64,000 bases of DNA, taken from NCBI GenBank assembly GCA_007258455.2, contig VDFB02262648.1, forward strand, positions 248,001-312,000, in the 5' to 3' direction. Both the position numbers and the translations under genes were made by a program. Each line of letters starts with the position of its first letter. Position 1 is the first letter of the stretch. This document shows positions 12,581-25,530 of this stretch, piece by piece. This stretch comes from Sequoia sempervirens. Its lineage: Eukaryota; Streptophyta; Pinopsida; Cupressales; Cupressaceae. The notes beneath the pieces were generated by a model, which saw only the letters and a list, made by a program, of their open reading frames with translations, made no database searches and was not told the DNA's origin.

Positions 12581-13626
12581 CGCTCTGCCATGAAACCTTA
12601 GAGGAACACACACTAACACACCTAGAATGAGACAAATTTTTTTAAATGCTATATTCACACAATTGCTAATGAAATGTTAACACAAATCTAACCTAAGTCC
12701 TCTAAGGTCTGTGACTATGCTACTTAATTTCCATAAGCAAAATGAGCAAGAACTAAAAGTCATCACATTAATTAGATTCCATCTTCAATAAGAAAGTATG
12801 TTGAACCATCACATTTACAAGATCAATTACTATGAGGTAACTATTACATGATCAATAATATAATTACATCAAAGATCATAAAATTTTCAACAACATTCAT
12901 AACATTCCCATTACAACAAAGAGTTTACATATAGTTACAATAATTACATCATTACTTTTCTACATCAGAACAACAATGCCTCCTCATAAACAAGTGAGGA
13001 GAGTACAACAAGAGAATAATACATGATACAATTGAACTGTAGTACAATAAAAATACATGAAGATACACCACATGAATTGGGATTGTGTTGAAGCTTCCAA
13101 ATCCAGGAGCAATCACCATGACCACAAAAAAGTGAGGGAACCCAATGAAGTGCATAAAACGTTCCACCCAACCATGTGGAACTCTAAGGTCCACCCCCCG
13201 TGCTAGGAGATAGCATTAAGGTCCCACCATAAAAGCCAAGAGACAAATGATGACACAAAGACTAACATAACTCCAATGTACAAACATGGTACAACAACAC
13301 ATGATAGTAACTCCACTTCCAAAGGCACACAACACCAAGGGAAATAGGATACAAGAGAATACAAGGTTTTTGTAGGAGGTGTGTCATCACATAGGTTGTG
13401 ATGGGTTACCTTGGCGTAACCTTCCTAGGCTACTAGACTACCTGACCACCTCTACCAGCCACCAGACCCCCATGCACACTATGTGGGGTCAACATACCTT
13501 CCAATCAGACTAGGTAGTCAATCTTGCCATTCTAGGCCTTCCCACTCATCCCAAGCCTAAAAGAGCACTTGAGCCATGAGTGAGGCTACATTTTCTGAAT
13601 TAGTGTGAGATACTACCCAAACCCCC

Positions 13627-14313
13627 TAATTAATTAATTAGATTATCACTTGATTAAACTAACAATGGGTTACCCTAGACCTGCCACTTTGTGTGCCAGA
13701 CCCCCATTGAGAGCCACTCCCCTACTAACAACAAGGAGACCCAATGAAACCAACACCATTATGCACATAAACAAATACCACAAAAGTACTAAACCCGAGC
13801 AAGCATGAATCTTCTCACTCAAAACACAACTAAAATACAATAAAAGAGTGCATGGCAGGGACCCATGTCAACACATTAAAAAAAAAAAACCATCTCAACC
13901 ATGTTCAAGGATCAACATGTACATTTAACCAATAACACAATTTCCTAGCCTTTGGAAGACTTCTAACATTTCACTTCACACGATGACTTAAACATTGGTA
14001 CAATACTCACAATCAATACTAATTCAAGAACCATTCACATCCAACAATAATTTTACATAGTTGTGCAACCACTCAACCAAAATGAAACAAAGGAACACAT
14101 GATAGGCTTATAGAGCAACCATTTCAAATTCCTATTATTTTAAACAATATTATCTTCCGTCATATAACTAAACTTCCTTTTTATATAAATACAAATGCAT
14201 TCATCTTTCAAATTCAAATATCTCTTACTTCTTTTATTTAAATACAAATGTATAAAAATCAACAATATTCTTTGGTATGAAAACACAATACCTATTTGTG
14301 TATATATATGTAT

Positions 14314-14352
<39 letters not shown>

Positions 14353-15631
14353 TCTATATATATGTATATATATATATATATGTGAATCTATATATATATA
14401 TATAAAACAAGAATCCATAATCAAATAAATTAAAATATAGTAATGTCATTTATAACTATATATATATATGTATTATATATATATTATAATTACATGTAAT
14501 TCAAGTTCAATTTGAATATACATAGGCGCATTATGCAAAGGAGTCTAATCAAATTTCTAACAAAGGGTAAGGGTTCATGATATTCAAATTTACAAGCAAC
14601 ACTAATTTCAATTGCCAAAGTTACGGCACCCTAATGCAATAAAAGAACTCATAGTTAACTCTGAATACAAATGCTAGTGACATGGCATGCAATGGAAAAA
14701 TTTAGTTAAAACTCTATCATGCATAACAAATATAGGCCTATAAATCATTTGGCAAGACTATAGTTACACCTTCACTTAACAGTTAAGATCTAAACCATTG
14801 AAATATACAGACTCAATCTACATTGAAATGTGTCAAAGAACCAAATCTAATTGCAAGTCAATTCAGGATTCGAACTATCTTACACATTGAATGCATTTAG
14901 AATATATATATATATAGTTCAATCAAAATTCAATACCAATCAAAATAATGAATGTGCACATATGTATAAAACCTGCACAGTAAGTGTCTAAATCAAGGGC
15001 CTAAGCAATTCAAATTTACCCATGTCTAGTGCTTCATGAATGTCAATGAAATTCTTAGAGGAAAGGTTAAGTTTTGCGACCAAATGACATGATGAAAAGC
15101 TTGTGAATTACCGTGAAAATTTTATTTTGAGAGGGTAAATGTATATATATATATAGGCTAATCAATGCACAAATCAATCATTAATCCTGAGGAATACTTT
15201 TGATCGATAAATTAGATTGGCTATTATAGTAGGTTGCAGAGGAGATCAGACCAATTTAGAATTAAATGCTACTAAAGATTGGATTTAAGTCAAACTGTCA
15301 TGGTTTTCAAACAATTTATGAGCAAGTATAATAATTGTTCACTTATCATTTAAATTGTAGAAGTGAAATCAAACTGGAAGTTTTGGCAAAGAAATTAACG
15401 GTGGAATGACTAGACTATTGGACCTTCATTATGCCCAAGGGAACGAAACCACACCATCAGACCTGCATGATTTAACCATAACCTTCTCATCACCCTAATT
15501 CATCAGAATTAAGAAAGCATAACATATGTCTAGGGTTTGGTATGAAAGAGGGTTATCTATTACCAACTATAATGTGTGAGTGACAAAATTATTCAGGAGT
15601 AAGTGGCGATTTAGAAATAAACAAAGCCCCC
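13627..15631. mobile_element. 2-kb insertion in the minus LTR arm
   Basis: The position is defined by comparison with the uninterrupted plus arm near 12170. The flanks are AAACCCCC at the left and AAGCCCCC at the right, possibly a short target duplication. No clear terminal inverted repeat, poly(A) tail or coding motif. It includes TA-rich microsatellites; the I/Y/H-rich frames there are products of those repeats. Confidence 0.5.
14298..14404. repeat. TA-rich compound microsatellite
   Basis: Runs of TA broken by TG and by the short motif GAATCTA, which recurs at 14350 and 14384. Two shorter TA runs follow near 14457-14485 and 14905. Confidence 0.85.
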
Positions 15632-16954
15632 AGTTCAAAAACATAGTCGAATCCAAACCTCACATGTAGATATTAATCTCAATTCATGTTTAATGGATAC
15701 ACAACATTTCAACTAGTGTTGAACAGGAAATTTTCAACTATCATTATGCTTATATAACTTATGTCTTATCAATATAACATACATCCTCTTTCTTGGGCAC
15801 ATTCACAGAAAGACTAAGAAGGTAGATACGACTTGATTAGGAAGGAAACGACATAGATCTATAGACCATATCAAATCATATTGCTATTCATGGCATTCAC
15901 TATGAGTAATAAGACATTTAAACATAACGTAGACTCTGTCTGACAATATCAAATCAAGGAGACATCTTATTCTCAGGCTATGGTTAAGAAAGATTAGATA
16001 TCAAGAATAGGGAAACAATATAAAACATGTCACAACAAATATCATTTATTCTCATGATACAAGCATCCAAATTACAACCATGACAATAAATTGTAGCTTA
16101 AGAGTTGTAGTCTTTTTGTATGGTCTGAATATTAGCCAAACACCACTGTTGTGCTAAATAGGGGCTTTGGGAAAAAATAGGATATATTGATAAGAGTATA
16201 AATGCATTAAGGTTGACATATGAGGGTCGAGGTTTGGAGAGCACATACCACAATAAATAAGTATCCACCACTTTAATAAGAAAACCCTTCACTCTCAAAA
16301 GTGACTTCGAAAGGATTCAAATTGTAACAAAAAGGTTCAAATGTTGTAAGAGAAGGACTCTGGATAACATGCATGCAGATTAAGGAAACTTGAAACTATG
16401 TATGAGGGCCCTTATTTCAATATGAAATTCATTCATATTAGATTTCATGATAATAGAGTATGGGAACATGGTACACCATTGATCAAAGTATAAGGTACAC
16501 AAAAAAGGAAATGAAATCACAAATGGAATGCCTATCGAAACCAAATTATTAAAGAAATCATGAATTCCATGACTTAGCATAAGAGATCTGAAGGTTGAGT
16601 TACTTACTTGCAAACTCACTAGACCTAGATAGTGACAGAGAACTCAGAGATTCCAAGTCTAGACTTCCATGCCAGAATTCTCCTTCTAACTTGGCTTCCC
16701 ATCAGATTAATTCACTATGGAAAAAACCTCCCAGGAAAAACCATTCCCCGAACCCCCAAAATTGTTCATAGAATGAAAAGTAATAAAACAATCAAAACAT
16801 TATCAATATTTTATTTAATCAATACCTCAAAAGTAATAAAACATTTATCTAAATTATCAAAACATAATTCAACGACATACCAATCAATACCCAACTTCAC
16901 AACGAGTCAGAAAGCAACACAAAGACAACATAAACGAAGGGGCACTACAGATCA

Positions 16955-19900
16955 ACCTCCAGAGAAGGTCGATTTCCTTTGGTACTCACCTAAAACTAAT
17001 CTACTCAACTTGTAGAGGAAAAGGGTAGGAGATAACATAAACTAAAAAAATACTCCTATGGCGATGCACCTAAACATTACCTGGACTTGAAACTCGGATT
17101 GTAAACACTTGCTTACAATGATTGAAATCACAATTTGCACAACTCACTCACGTATATTTTTGCATAAATGTTTTATAAGGAGTTCCTATTGCTCAAAGTC
17201 CTAGGAGGAAGATAACTTCACAACTAGAAATGTTGGCATCTTTGACATAGGTTATAACCTCCATTAATAGACCTTTTGCACAAGGGTGCTAAACATGAGG
17301 CAAAGCTATAAGGAAATAGATGACACCTCACAAATAACTTGATCAAATCAATAGTGCACACAATAAAGCAAAGAATAAGAGGGTGAATCTTCAAATCATT
17401 GATATTCAAGGTCTTCACTGAATTTCATATCCAAAACTAAGCTACAAAGTATGCAAAATCTGCAAAAGGACTCCAAAAGTCACAAAATACAATCTTCTGC
17501 ATAATCAAAATTAACTCCAAATGAGTCAACAAACTGATTATATCCATCAGCTCTCAAATAGTTGCACCAAAGAAGGAACTAGAAGCTTCCTTGGGTCAGA
17601 TGCCTCCAAAAAATCTAAAATATAGCAACTAGATCTTCTCCAAAAAGGCTCCAAAGTGCAGAAAAGGTCGAACTTGACCAAGTCAATCATAAAGGCACAT
17701 GAAACTGATGCCTAAATGCTCTCCAAGGCTTTTAAAAGGTCAAAACAACCTCCTAAATCTTTGGCACTTGTTTCCAAACTGCATCAACCACCCCTATATG
17801 CTTGCCAAAAGCATCAAAGCTTAACTATCTCCAAACAACCCCCATTGACTAAATTTTGTAAACTAAAGCCCTTTTATCTTGCTCAACAAATTATAATTAT
17901 TAAAGTGATTTATAGGTTATCACTTCAATAATTCTTTTACATTTCAATTACCTTCAAATTCATGCAAAGATTAAAGGGCTTTTGACTTGCTTTGTTACTC
18001 ATGAAAAAGGGATATATCATTCAATACATTGCATAAATCATTAGTTTTATGAAGAAAACTTAAACAAAGGAAAATAATTCCTTTCACTTATCAGCCAACT
18101 TAGGGTTTTGGAAACCCTAACACAAACTGCGGGCAAAGACTTTCCACATCTCATTTGTATGTGTTATTCTTTATTTGCTCAAGCTGGGCTGCCATGATTA
18201 GGGTTTCTGAAGCTTTCACAAAGGATTTTGATGGAGGATTTCTGATACGGATTCTACAGAAACAATGGAGGCTGAGGTGAGAAAGTCTCTATTTGTGCAA
18301 ACAAACATTTTTTCCTTCATAATCTGAGAATGAAAACTTGTTGTCTTGAGTTCATTCATACAAAAAATAATGATTTTTTTTCAATTTCCTATGTATTTCA
18401 TCACCATTTTGCTCAGTCACAAGCCTCCATTTTGAGCTTTCAAATGCATTTCTATGTGGGTTTTGGAAAAATTCAAGGGTTTTATCTTTCTTTTTTTTTT
18501 CTTCTGTAGCCCGGTCATTGCAAGAACAAACCCCCATGTATTTTCTCTGCACACTTAATACCCCCATTTGCATTGTAAAATCCACAAGAATGTGTAGCCA
18601 ATAGTGTCATAATCAACTCTTGAAAGAAGAGCCATCTCAGTCAACTATTCCCCAAGAAGATGCCGCCCTATGAAGAAAGAATGATTTGCAAAAAATGATT
18701 CAATGCCATTGCATAGTACGGGTATAACACATAAAACCTATGCATTTTCTTTTATTCCTTTATGAATAATACCCTTTAGATTAGCCTACAAGCCATGGCT
18801 TTCTATCAAAAACCCCATGGCCATTCTGGGTTATCAAAAAATTGCACCCTCATTATCTTGTTCTGCATAATATCTCCTTTTTTGAAAATGGTCATGGCTT
18901 GGCCAAGCTGTCTTTTGCATTTTTCTCAAATGAAATGCATTGTTTCTCATTCTCTCACATCATTGAGGCTGATACTTAAGACATACTGCTGCCCTTATGA
19001 CTGTCAATACTCACTTCATTATGCTTTATACCAAGTGACTATCATGAAGACACAACGACTATAACCTATCTCTTTTATATGACAATGGACTATCATATTT
19101 TTCCCCTTTGGGACTACACCATTTGGATGAAATATCCACTGCTCTGTGAAAATGCCATTGTTCAATGCATCTTGAAGTTTATATTTATGACAAAATGACC
19201 TTAAGAACATAAAGAACCTGTGATGGCCTTGTGTCACCCTTCACATTTTCTTTTATGGATTACTAATGCCACCTCGACAATGTAAAATAAAATTTCCTTT
19301 GTGTTGTCCTAACTGTCACATATTAATAACCTTTGTGTAATATGTCACAAGGTTTTATGATTGCATAGTCCTCTGCATATGAACCTATCTTGATATTCTA
19401 TCCTCAATTTTCAAACCTACATCACAATAGTTTCTCAATTCTACAGAGTTTGAGACTTAACCATGAATATTTGATGACATCTAATACTATGAGAACTACA
19501 ACACTTTTAATGTAGTTTATAACTATGTTGTTCTTCTCCCCAAAAGATCACAATTTTCTCACTATAGTCCTACTCAATGTCACTATAGCATCAACCAACT
19601 CAATAAATAAAAGATGTACATGTGAATGGGCTATTTTCACTAACTCCACTAACATATATACAAATTGTGAATATACATTCAAACTTGTCACTGTCAAGAT
19701 AGGTCCTAAAGCAATGTCCTCAAACTCCCCTTAACACTGCGTATTTCCTTTTGATGATCACTTTCTTACCTCTATCCCTTTCATTATGGAGTTGTCACCT
19801 TTGCCATTGTTTTTGCATTACTCTAGATTTTTGTGCTTTGAGTTTATAGTACTTGTAATGTCAACCTTTATTTAGACGAATTCCTCTGTCTTTTTCTCTT

Positions 19901-21413
19901 ACTAGGATGGCTTTCATATCAATTTTTTGCAGCTATCCTTATGATTTTCCATTGGGATAAGAATTTCACTCATTACTATCTATCCTTTTCCACAAGCCTT
20001 TGATCTGTAAGCTATCATATCACCTTAATTTTATTTAAATTTATTGTACTATGCATCTACCTTTATTGACAAGACTTAACTTTATTACATGGATCTTGTA
20101 AATCTTTGGATCCTCTACCTTTCTATTGTCACCATTGACAAGGCCATTCTCCATAAGTTTGATGAATGTTTTTTGCATTGCCACATGAACATTATGGATA
20201 ACTATGTCACTGTATCTTCCTAACAGTTATAGTGCCATTTCTCTTTCAAGGTCATTGTCCTTATTTTCTGAGATGACCATATTGCTCATTGTGTGTACAA
20301 GAAAAACCTCTATTATGACAGCATTGTGATTGCTTTCAGGCTAAAAAGTTGTCATTCAATGTACTTGTTGTTCTTACATGTTTTTTACTATTCCATGCAT
20401 ATTGAAACTATTTCCTACTAATATGAATGTCACTTATGCTCTATTGTACAACTTATGCTATCTGTGACTTGTGACAATCAAGGTTATCTCTAGCACTGTC
20501 ATACTCTATCATTGTCTATGTCACTGAACTTGATGAGTTCCATTGTTTTATCTTTTATGACACTATGGTTCCATTGAGCATCAATTTATTATTTATATTA
20601 GTGAATTCATCAAATTCACTGCTATGAATGATTAATTCATCCTTGATTACATCACAACGCCATGTAAGGCTTAATAAGCTTATCTTTCCAAAACACAAAA
20701 TGATAGCACGTTGGGCTCAACCCTTGTGGGAGCCACATTTATACCATGTGTTATAATCAGATGAAACAAAATAGTAACAAGGAATTCACTTATACCTGCA
20801 CAGGAAGCAAACATGTTAGACAAAAAAATTATATGATAGATGTGTTTGATTGCGCTCTCCTGTTTTATTGGACATTTATGGTATGCTTGGATATTTGAAT
20901 GCACATGAGGATCATATTATATGATTATAGATGTATGCACATATTTTTACTGGTGATCCTTCATTGCTCTAACAAAACTTTCATTTCAAATGTAGGGAAC
21001 CTAGGAGCAGCAAGGAGAGAAAGCATGACAAGTGAGAGGGAATGAAGATGGTGCAGAACAAAGCAACTGGGATTCATCGTTCAGGCAATGACAAGTCCCC
21101 TTTCACTTTATGTGCATTATTTTTCTTCTGTATCTATAAATGTATAATGTTTTCTATTATATGCATTCATACAGTTAGTCTCACGGCTTGTGTGGGACAT
21201 CCTACTATTATATTATCAATAAAGACTATAATTTTGAAAGATTATGCATTCTCTTTTATGTTATATGCATTTTCATAATGCAAAGTAGTATTGTAGTCTT
21301 CTAATTTTCATTTATGCACATGAATGTGACATAGTAGATTTAAAATGTACCCTCTTTTCAATTGTAGAATATAAACAACACTACCTATTTGGGCTAGTAG
21401 CAAAAATAGGTAG
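16955..21413. other. Unclassified DNA, no gene recognised
   Basis: Right-hand part of the insertion in the copia 3' LTR. No transposase, reverse transcriptase or host protein motif seen in six frames, only open frames of up to about 90 codons without features. Around 18100-18290 there is a promoter-like stretch with an AAACCCTAA box and an ATG in plant-like context, discussed as a weak observation. A short hairpin (CTACCTATTT with AAAATAGGTAG) lies at 21381-21412, just before the LTR resumes. Confidence 0.55.
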
Positions 21414-22594
21414 CAAGTGCACATCATCCCAAGTTGGCCACAAGGAAACATGTAGATGAAATGTGTAGCACATTACCAATCAACCCAAAAGTACAACTTC
21501 AACTCAATTTACTAAATAAGGTTCTCAAAAATATAGTTCAAGTCCCAAAAGCATCTTAACATAACTTCATATGCTAGCGCAGACCTCCAAACACATGGTG
21601 CAAGCAAGATAGCAAGCCCTATCGACTAGATATCCACAAATTTCCTAGAAAATCAACTCAACACAATATGTGGTACCAAAGAGATCAATCACTGACATGT
21701 AGAGAAGAAAGATATGTTTCATGAATATTTAAAAATACTTCTAGATACCTCTTTCATATTGTAATACCACAATGAGCCACCACAATCCAAATAGAACTAG
21801 AATACTTCATCCCAAAAACATAGAAGATACCACCAAGAGAAAGAACATTAATAAACCAACTTGCAAACCACTTCAATACGTGAAACTAAATTGAGACATT
21901 GCACAAGCACTGAGATCATTTCCACCAAGCCATAGGAGTAGAAACATCAATGTGGGGAAATATGGAGCATTTTTTGGACCAGTCTACACAACCAACAAAA
22001 CTGCCAAAGCACTAAAAATAGCAGAAACCTCATCGACAACACTAGTGACCTAAAAAGATAGGAGGCACAACATCCATAGAACACACACAATCAATCCAAA
22101 ACTGCAATACCATATCTACAACATTGGATGAATGTGAAGAATTCTCCCAAATAGTCTTCACAACAACTTCCTAAAACATAAACTTTCACCAACTTGTAGA
22201 GACTAAAACTTCCTTGAAGCAACACATACTTCCTTAGGAACAACAAGAGAAAATACAACATACTAGAGACCATCAACATCTTCTCTCCACAATCAATATT
22301 ACTTCTAATCCTTATTTTAATGTTTCTAATACTCATCTTAGTATATCATCATGATATCATCTCTTCTAACAACAATTATATCAACTAAGACATGACATCC
22401 AACCATGAATATCAATAACATACAACTGAAAGCACCACAACATCAATGGAAATCAATGCCAAACAACATTCTCACAAACATATACAACAATCTCCCCAAG
22501 TGTTGACAACCAATTCCAATAAACTCACCAAGTGTACAACAATCTCCTCAAGTGTTGACATCAATGACAACCACAATGACAAATAATTCCAACA
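21414..22594 (-). repeat. Copia 3' LTR, proximal part
   Basis: Aligns with 42356-43549 of the intact LTR over its full length and ends ATTCCAACA at 22594, which in element orientation is the LTR start TGTTGGAAT. It is the continuation of 9057-9808. Together the two parts give about 1.93 kb, against 1.955 kb for the other LTR. Confidence 0.85.
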
Positions 22595-22612
22595 ATCTCC
22601 TTCTTTGTTGGA
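22595..22612 (-). other. Copia polypurine tract
   Basis: In element orientation the purine-rich AACAAAGAAGGAGAT runs directly into the LTR start TGTTGGAAT. This is the standard plus-strand priming site and fixes the inner edge of the 3' LTR. Confidence 0.7.
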
Positions 22613-23014
22613 AACACGCCTATACACTCTCCCCCTTTGACATCAAGGACAAAGGGACACACATCCCTACATATTAAAAAACAATAGCACATTCTCCCCC
22701 TTTGACCAACAACACTTCTTCTTCAAACAATTATACATTCTCAACAACTAGAAATTTTCTTCAAGCTCCCCTAAGGAGCACATTATTTCTCCTCTTCAAG
22801 CTTCTCCCCCTTTTATGTACATACACTCCTTGAAGCAACTAACAAGGACCCCTTGTCAGCAACAACCTTTACCGGCTCCCCTTGAGAGGAATCCATCATC
22901 AATCCAAGCATAAGGATATCTCTTGAATTACTCCCCTGGATAGATGCACCAATTATACATCTAGAAAGGAGGGGAAATCACCCCTAATTTATGCTAGATA
23001 TGCTCAAAGGTATC
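22613..23014 (-). other. Copia 3' non-coding stretch
   Basis: Lies between the RNase H stop and the polypurine tract. It has several CTCCCCCTTT and CTCCCC motifs on the plus strand, that is, repeated purine-rich GGGGGAG on the element strand, which look like additional or decayed polypurine tracts. No coding seen. Confidence 0.5.
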
Positions 23015-23174
23015 CTTTTAAATCACTTTAGTGAAGATATATGTAATTTGATCCTTAGTAGGTACATACTCCATTTTGACTTCTTGCTCTGTAGCCTTCT
23101 CCCTTAGAAAGTGATACTGTACAGAAATATATTTGGTCCTTGAATGAATCCTAGGATTCTTGAAAATATTTATT
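23015..23174 (-). pseudogene. Copia RNase H, C-terminal fragment
   Basis: About 50 codons reading NIFKNPRIHSRTKYI, then a YHFLREK motif and YVPTKDQITYIFTK. This is the conserved end of copia RNase H, where family members have KHIDIRYHFIRE-like and TKDQLADIFTK-like motifs. In element orientation the upstream part of the domain lies 7.1 kb away at 30262, because a TIR element is inserted exactly here. The apparent ATG of this frame (23200) belongs to the inserted element. The fragment ends at the copia stop codon near 23018. Confidence 0.85.
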
Positions 23175-24296
23175 GGGCTGATGCAAGAAGTTGGGTCCAC
23201 AAAAAGCTCAAAAAGTGGAATGGTTTTTGTTATTTTTCATAATTTGTCACACTTGGACTGAAAATTTGAGGCACTTACACAATGAATCTTAAAAAAAATC
23301 AATAATATGAAACTTAGAATTTTGAATCTAGTTTCCAAATATGTAATTTATTCAAATACTTAGATGATAAAAATTGAATTTTGATAGGGATGTATAAAAA
23401 CCACTTTTTAAAAGTCATTTTTTTTACCATACCATGCACATGTACAAACACCACTTTTTGACCCAAATAAAATTATTTTGCTAATTCCTTTTGGGGAAAG
23501 ATAGCTAACAACATAAAGATCACTTAGGATTTTTTGTTAATTTTTTTTTTTAATTTTTTTATTGAATTTTTATTGGCCTTAATTGTTTTTTTTTAATTAA
23601 TGTGTATAGACAACATAATTGCACCTAAGCTAAAAAAATTGAATATTTTTTTTCATTATGTAGAGAATTGTCTGAAGATTGATACCATATAATTTTTTTA
23701 CAAGAAAATTAACCAAAAAAAATTATTAAAAAATAGAAAAAGTTTAATATTTCAAGTTTATGGACTATTTTGATTATAAATTAATTAAAAAATAAAAAAT
23801 ATAATCTAATATTTAAAAAATTATATATTTAGAAACTAGACATCATGTTCTCTAATGGGTTTTAATTTCATAGATTGATTCAGAAAAAAAGTCCATCAAC
23901 CATATTGCCAAAGTTGGATAGTTCTCTTGAACCTGCCTTAGTTTTTTAGTTGTAGGTCAAAGGCTAAGGGTCAGATTGCCTAGCCTTTCCTAAGCCTAAA
24001 ACTGAGGCAACATGTGGGTTGGGGATTCAAAATTTTAAAAACATGTTCGCGTTACAAAATGCATATGTGTTCTTTATTTGCTTGATTATTTAAATTAAGT
24101 AATTGCTTGATTTTTTTTTACTCTTTCATGATGCAAAATTCTATAATTGGATTGAATTTTGTTTGAATCGGCTAGGGTTTTGTGTTTTCTACTCTGTGCT
24201 TACAGTCGAACTGTGTCATACTGCGCATTCTACATAGGACTTTTCTTTTATTGTCATGCATACGGCCACATTTAGTGCGGCCTTAAGCGCCTTATT

Positions 24297-25530
24297 ATGC
24301 CTTCAACCATCCCTAACCCAGCAGTTCATGCTGGTGTTGGCGGTTTGATGGCTTTGCTCAATGGCTCCCCCTTTGAACAAACGTCCCCGAAAATTCGTTC
24401 CAAAAGTGTTCCACAAGGTATGCATTCTGACTCCCCTGCTGATGTGGTTTTACCTTTACCTGAGTTTGATTTTGCTTGTCAATGGCTTGAAAGTCACACC
24501 CTTGTTGGGTATTTTGTTGGGAGAACCCCCCTGAAAGTGTGCTTAAAGAATGGGTCAACAAGGCCTAGGTCCCTCATGGGGTCCGCCTTGAGATGGTCCA
24601 AAACCTAACCAAGGGTTTTTTCTTGTTTCGCTTTTCGGAAGTTAGCCATGTGCATGCCATTTTGGGTCACGACCCCTGGTATGTCCGGTCTTCCTTGTTG
24701 GTTTTCCATGCCTAGACCCGTGACTTCACTGTCTTGAATGAGACCAAGCTTCGGGTCCCAGTCTAGATTGAGTTTCTTGGTCTTCCTTTGCCTTGTTTTC
24801 CTTTTTTGAATCATATTGCTTCCTCTCTAGGGAGATTTATTTGTGTGGAACCAGATAGGTTCTTCCAAGCCCGTCCCTAGAAAAGGGTTTGCGTGGAAGT
24901 TGACCTTTCCCAAGATTTGAAAGACACCATTGATATTCAAATTGGAACTCTCCGGCATACCCAAAAAGTTACTTATTTTAATCTACCCAACACGCACGTT
25001 ATCGGTTTCAGTCTATAGACCAAAAGATCAAGGACTTCCTTTTGGCAGTGCCTCATACACCTTCTCAACCATGAGAAACTAAACAATCTCGTCAAGAAGA
25101 TTCTTCTGCTCCTAAACAAGACTCTACCTAGACTACGGTCATAGGTTGTAGAAATAAATCTTCTGGTTTTGCGTCAGCTTCCAAAGCCACTGAACCGGCG
25201 AAAAATGTTTCAAACCCTTCTCAGAAGGGGATGGAAGTTTCGGGCAAGGTCGATAGCATGCCTCTTCAGCCTCAGCCTAAGACCACGCCTCAACCCGCTA
25301 TCATCATGATGGCCCAGCCGCATAGTTCTGCTCCTATTTCAGAAGCCCAAAGGTGCTCTCGAAGCCCCTCTCCACCCAGGGAGGAAGGGGAATATGTTCA
25401 GGAGAAGCAGAGGATTTCCTCTCCTTCTATCTAGATTGGCTCGGTTCCGCCTGAATTTTTACAGAATCATTTCTCTTCTTTGAATGGAGAGGAATCAAAG
25501 TCCGATGATATGGACGTAGTTCATCGATGA
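24297..25530 (+). pseudogene. LINE ORF1 (DUF4283-like nucleic-acid-binding protein)
   Basis: About 411 codons. The N-terminal third resembles the DUF4283 domain of plant L1 ORF1 proteins: LVGYFVG, then EWVNKA, GFFLFRF near 24610, a DPWYVRSSLLVFHA segment, and RVPV-IEFLGLPLP. The C-terminal part is rich in P, Q and S and low in complexity. The family is thought to bind the LINE RNA in a ribonucleoprotein. It is broken by a frameshift near 24520, at least one more before about 25130, and several TAG codons where W or Q is expected. The frame ends in TGA at 25528-25530, overlapping the ATG of ORF2 (ATGA). I chose the start at 24297 as the first ATG in the conserved frame. Confidence 0.75.

Larger units (their letters stand above)
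9904..16949. mobile_element. Rearranged LTR-type unit flanked by GATCA
   Basis: The unit starts TGTAGTGCCCCTCCG and ends with the near-complement CGAAGGGGCACTACA. GATCA stands immediately outside both ends (9899-9903 and 16950-16954), as a 5-bp target duplication would. Inside are two copies of one LTR-like sequence in opposite orientation (10619-12580 and 12815-16949). A second TGTAGTGC start lies at 10619, preceded by a polypurine tract. No pol coding was recognised. The structure fits an LTR element rearranged by inversion, or two elements inserted into one another. Confidence 0.5.
12815..16949 (-). repeat. LTR-like arm, minus orientation, interrupted
   Basis: Reverse-complement copy of 10619-12580. 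It is split by about 2 kb of unrelated DNA (13627-15631). The part 12815-13626 matches about 12170-12580 with about 400 bp of extra sequence, and 15632-16949 matches 10619-12170. The two arms face each other tail to tail across a 234-bp spacer (12581-12814), in which I see nothing recognisable. Confidence 0.7.
9809..21413. mobile_element. 11.6-kb insertion inside the copia 3' LTR
   Basis: DNA lying between two halves of one LTR, shown by comparison with the uninterrupted LTR at 41595-43549. The junctions lie near 9808 and 21414 but I cannot fix them to the base. I see neither convincing terminal inverted repeats nor a target duplication, so the outer element is unclassified and may be more than one insertion. 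It contains a nested LTR-type unit at 9904-16949. Confidence 0.65.

Noticed and set aside
14140..14428. I/Y/H-rich frames of 77-94 codons
   Set aside because: Translations of a TA microsatellite; both strands are open at once.
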